NCBI RefSeq assembly: GCF_009707515.1
Contig: NZ_WLYI01000002.1
Span: 124,001 to 188,000, forward strand
Reading direction: 5' to 3'
Length of the DNA stretch: 64,000 bases
Origin: Pseudomonas karstica
GTDB taxonomy: Bacteria; Pseudomonadota; Gammaproteobacteria; Pseudomonadales; Pseudomonadaceae
Made by a program: the position numbers and the translations under genes. This document shows positions 61,699 through 64,000 of the stretch, one piece after another; the stretch's first letter is position 1, and the number at the start of each line of letters is the position of its first letter. The notes under the pieces were generated by a model. The model was not told the origin of the DNA. It did not search any database and worked only from the letters and a program-made list of their open reading frames with translations.

Positions 61699-62204
61699 AA
61701 GTCCACCAGCAGGCAATGTTCGTAGGCCTGAGCCATGTAGCGCTTGACCGTACGTTCGGAGACTTCCAGCCGCTCGGCGATTTCCCGATAGCCCACGTCC
61801 TCCAACTGGCTCCATAAAAAAGCCCGCCGCACCAAGGTCGGCAGGCCATCGAGCAACTCATCCAGGGCTTGCAGGGTTTCCAGCAGCAGCCAGCGTTGCT
61901 CAGGAGACGGCACGCTGTCTTCGGGCAGGCTCGCCAGGGCATCCAGGTAAGCCTGTTCCAGATTGCGACGGGTGTAGAAATTGCTCAGCAGTCGTTTGCC
62001 GACTGTCAGCAGATACGCCCGAGGTTCATGCATGTCGGCAATCTGTTGGGAACTGGACAACACCCGTACGAAGGTGTCCTGACGCAGGTCCGCCGCATCC
62101 CAGGCATTACCCATGCGGCGGCTCAACCAACCTTCCAGCCAGCTGCCGTGATCACGGTACAACGTATGTAGGGAGTGCCCTGTCGGCGTAGCTGCATCAC
62201 TCAT
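61695..62204 (-). CDS. FecI-family ECF sigma factor
   Basis: A 169-residue ECF sigma factor: sigma-2 region (HGSWLEGWLSRRMGNAWDAADLRQDTFVRVL) and sigma-4 region (LVRRAFLWSQLEDVGYREIAERLEVSERTVKRYMAQAYEH). Upstream is a good Fur-box-like site, so it is expected to be made under iron limitation and then activated through the receptor and FecR to transcribe the receptor and probably acs genes. First gene of the regulatory block. Confidence 0.94.
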   Translation of the reverse strand: MSDAATPTGHSLHTLYRDHGSWLEGWLSRRMGNAWDAADLRQDTFVRVLSSSQQIADMHEPRAYLLTVGKRLLSNFYTRRNLEQAYLDALASLPEDSVPSPEQRWLLLETLQALDELLDGLPTLVRRAFLWSQLEDVGYREIAERLEVSERTVKRYMAQAYEHCLLVDF

Positions 62205-62234
62205 ATCAAGAGGCTCTGCACAAAGAATACTATG

Positions 62235-62253
62235 AATGAGACTGATTCTAATT
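62235..62253 (-). promoter_or_regulatory. Fur box upstream of the ECF sigma gene
   Basis: AATGAGACTGATTCTAATT closely follows the symmetric Pseudomonas Fur pattern (AATGAGAAT-like half followed by ATTCTCATT-like half). It is about 30-50 bp before the sigma start codon. Confidence 0.75.
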
Positions 62254-62351
62254 AATGCTAACGAACTAAACCAAGCCCTTTATGCGCAGAATGTATAAAA
62301 GACGACAGTAGGCATGTTTTGGGGGGCAACGATTACAAGGCTTTTCACAGG

Positions 62352-62380
62352 ACAAAAGGCGCCCACACCGGATGGGCGCC
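62352..62380 (-). terminator. Terminator after the FAD oxidase gene
   Basis: GGCGCCCA and TGGGCGCC form an 8-bp stem, followed on the minus strand by TTTTGTCC. About 100 bp past the oxidase stop codon, ending that operon before the sigma-factor promoter. Confidence 0.75.
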
Positions 62381-62481
62381 CTGGATTTTGGGGCCCAAGG
62401 CCACAATCCGATGAGCAGAAATGCCTCAATGGATGTCTTCGGTCAGCGCCTTGCTTTTTCATGATGACTGCTCCCGCTGGA

Positions 62482-63828
62482 TCACCCTTCTCGGCCAGCC
62501 CAGAATTCGTGCCAGCGAATCACTGAGCTGACGCCCAGCGTCGTGAGTATTTTGGGCGGCAACCGATTGGGCCCTGGCGCTTGATTGAAGCTGTCGAGAA
62601 TCTCGGAGCGCAGCCCCGACGCCAGCTCGGCGGCCATCACCCCGGCCAGGGTACTTTTAACCGTGCCCAACCCGTTTTCGCAGCACGCCGAATACAGGTT
62701 TTGCTCAATTTCACCAAAGGCAGCGGCGCTGTTGCGACTTAAGCACAACCGGCCGGCCCAACTGAACTCCAAGGCCGTGGACTTCAACTCAGGAAAGCGC
62801 GCGTCCAGCGAACGCCGCTGTTCCTTGGCCACCGAAGCCACGCGTTCGGGCGTGACCTGGATACTCGGGTCGTAGGTGAACTTGGTGCGAATCACGATAC
62901 GTGACTGCCCACCGGATGAAATCTTGCGCACAGTTGCGCCCATGGGGTCCGCCGGCAACAATGCCCAACGAGGTTTACCCGGCACCTCTTTGTCGAACGC
63001 CTCATCGCTGTAGGCCTCGGTCATGGAGGCATAGGTGAACACATGCAGCAGGCGTTTTTGATAGTGACCGAAGTCTTCAATATGCCCGTTAACTGCCAGG
63101 ATGACTTTGGGCGCGTTCACCGCCCCGCGAGTTGAGCAAGCCGTCCAACCACTGCCTTGCCTGGACAATTCAACGATGGGAGAGCGCTCGTAAAGAGTGA
63201 TCTGCGTTGCCAGCCCCAGAGCCAGATCGCGGATGTATTGCGCCGGCTGGATCATCACCGCACCGGGTGTGTAGACACCGTTCTGATAGTAAGTAGAACC
63301 CGTAATTTCACGCATTTGCCGGGCGTCAAACAGGTGGAATCGCTCACCAATACGCTGCAGTGACTTGGCGTAGTTAGCGTTGAGTTTCACCCCACGCTCA
63401 GTGGCCGCCGCATTGATCTTGCCCGAAGGATCGAAGGTGCTTGCAGACATGCCGTACTCCCACGCAGCCGCCTGGGCAAACGCAATCGCAAAACGGTTTT
63501 GCGTAATTTCCAGCGCTGTGGCCGACTCACTGGCCACCGAGTACTCGCCGGACGACAGGCTATGGGGCACATCAATCATAAAGCCGGAATTCCTGCCCGC
63601 TGGCCCTTTGGCGACCTCGTGCGCATCAACCACTACAATGCGCTCGCCCGGGTGCAACTGGGCCAGCCTGCGCGCAGCGGAGAGGCCGGCAAAGCCGGCC
63701 CCGATAATCAACCAGTCCGCTGTCACGTTCCCATCAAGTTCACGGACAGGCGCAGTGCGCGTGGAGACGGCCTCCCAACCTGAAACGCCGGTATCGACCG
63801 GCAGGCGCTTGATGGTATGGGTGCTCAT
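62482..63828 (-). CDS. FAD-dependent amine/amino-acid oxidoreductase (DAO family, PuuB-like)
   Basis: A 448-residue flavoprotein: ADWLIIGAGFAGLSAARRL near residue 38 binds ADP of FAD, GPAGRNSGFMIDVPHSLSSGEY follows (the RNSG motif common in gamma-glutamylputrescine oxidases), and a C-terminal WAGRLCLSRNSAAAFGE / CCENGLGTVKSTLAGVMAAELA region. It overlaps the stop of an aldehyde dehydrogenase gene by 4 bp, so an amine is probably oxidised to an aldehyde and then to an acid. Polyamine or related amine catabolism is plausible. Confidence 0.88.
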   Translation of the reverse strand: MSTHTIKRLPVDTGVSGWEAVSTRTAPVRELDGNVTADWLIIGAGFAGLSAARRLAQLHPGERIVVVDAHEVAKGPAGRNSGFMIDVPHSLSSGEYSVASESATALEITQNRFAIAFAQAAAWEYGMSASTFDPSGKINAAATERGVKLNANYAKSLQRIGERFHLFDARQMREITGSTYYQNGVYTPGAVMIQPAQYIRDLALGLATQITLYERSPIVELSRQGSGWTACSTRGAVNAPKVILAVNGHIEDFGHYQKRLLHVFTYASMTEAYSDEAFDKEVPGKPRWALLPADPMGATVRKISSGGQSRIVIRTKFTYDPSIQVTPERVASVAKEQRRSLDARFPELKSTALEFSWAGRLCLSRNSAAAFGEIEQNLYSACCENGLGTVKSTLAGVMAAELASGLRSEILDSFNQAPGPNRLPPKILTTLGVSSVIRWHEFWAGREG

Positions 63829-64000
63829 TTTTCGGTCTCATCATCCGACGGACCCGACACATCGATCCAGATGGTTTTGAGTTCAGTGTATTGGTCATGG
63901 GCAAAAATCGACTTGTCCCGACCACCGAATCCTGACTCTTTATAGCCACCGAACGGCGTCGACGCGTCGCCCTCGCCAAAGCAGTTCACCGTGACGATGC
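63825..64000 (-). CDS. Aldehyde dehydrogenase, C-terminal fragment (runs off window)
   Basis: The visible 57 residues end an NAD(P)-dependent aldehyde dehydrogenase: NCFGEGDASTPFGGYKESGFGGRDKSI is the classical C-terminal block, followed by YTELKTIWIDV. The catalytic Cys and Glu lie outside the window. Its stop overlaps the FAD oxidase start (ATGA). PuuC-like role inferred from the neighbour. Confidence 0.9.
   Translation of the reverse strand, partial: IVTVNCFGEGDASTPFGGYKESGFGGRDKSIFAHDQYTELKTIWIDVSGPSDDETEK

Noticed and set aside
1..64000. CRISPR arrays, tRNA/rRNA genes, insertion sequences, integrases
   Set aside because: No repeat-spacer pattern, tRNA cloverleaf-like sequence or transposase/integrase translation was seen on either strand.

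Overview
The window looks like chromosomal DNA of a fluorescent Pseudomonas (P. fluorescens group or a close relative). This rests on high GC with strong G/C third-position bias, the sfnR/sfnG/msuE sulfone-sulfur genes, a Pseudomonas-type achromobactin cluster, a DUF2790 protein and a PstSCAB operon with a Pho-box-like site. I see no tRNA, rRNA, CRISPR array, insertion sequence or phage gene.

Layout. (1) 1-9364, minus: a tightly overlapping operon for a sulfur-containing amino or organic acid. It holds two paralogous periplasmic binding proteins, a GlcD-type FAD dehydrogenase, an aminotransferase, a polar-amino-acid ABC transporter, a 3-mercaptopropionate/cysteine-type thiol dioxygenase, and one uninterrupted ORF that joins four rhodanese domains to a cystathionine beta-lyase-like enzyme and runs off the left edge. 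A LysR gene (9612) is divergent. (2) 10488-11924: an orphan TauA/SsuA-like binding protein, a Mop-domain protein and a strong inverted repeat. (3) 12140-16053, minus: a three-subunit membrane dehydrogenase (GMC flavoprotein, twin-arginine small subunit, tri-haem cytochrome c). (4) 16212-25021: a GntR/FCD regulator, a serine-glyoxylate-type aminotransferase, an MFS carrier, a hydratase-like protein, and a LysR gene divergent from gcl-hyi-glxR. The palindrome TATTTTGAATTCAAAATA, exact or nearly so, lies in front of the dehydrogenase operon, over the regulator's start codon and over the aminotransferase promoter, so these blocks look like one regulon. (5) 25130-31443, minus: gntR-SDR-BKACE-SMP30 lactonase-MFS(-MFS), a probable hydroxy-acid or lactone catabolic operon.

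(6) 31587-35484: a more AT-rich island of secreted proteins (two YVTN beta-propellers, DUF2790, DUF305), possibly metal related. (7) 35620-40856, minus: pstSCAB followed by a Fic-like protein lacking the catalytic histidine and a HAD-like phosphatase. (8) 41454-45895: sfnR, sfnG, msuE and a DszC-like flavin monooxygenase. The divergent msuE-sfnG and monooxygenase genes are separated by two sigma-54-type promoters with two near-identical enhancer-like repeats placed symmetrically between them.

(9) 46002-62204, minus: achromobactin siderophore locus in the order fecI-fecR-TonB receptor-acsF-acsD-acsE-yhcA-acsC-acsB-acsA, ending in a FhuF-type ferric reductase and an RraA-like protein where the P. 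syringae and Dickeya loci carry cbrABCD. Fur-box-like sites precede the sigma factor and acsF. (10) 62482-64000, minus: an amine or amino-acid FAD oxidase and the C-terminus of an aldehyde dehydrogenase, resembling PuuB/PuuC-type polyamine catabolism.

Themes are sulfur scavenging (regions 1, 2, 8), C2/C3 acid metabolism (3-5), and phosphate and iron limitation (7, 9). Function calls come from reading the translations and motifs; no database search was possible.
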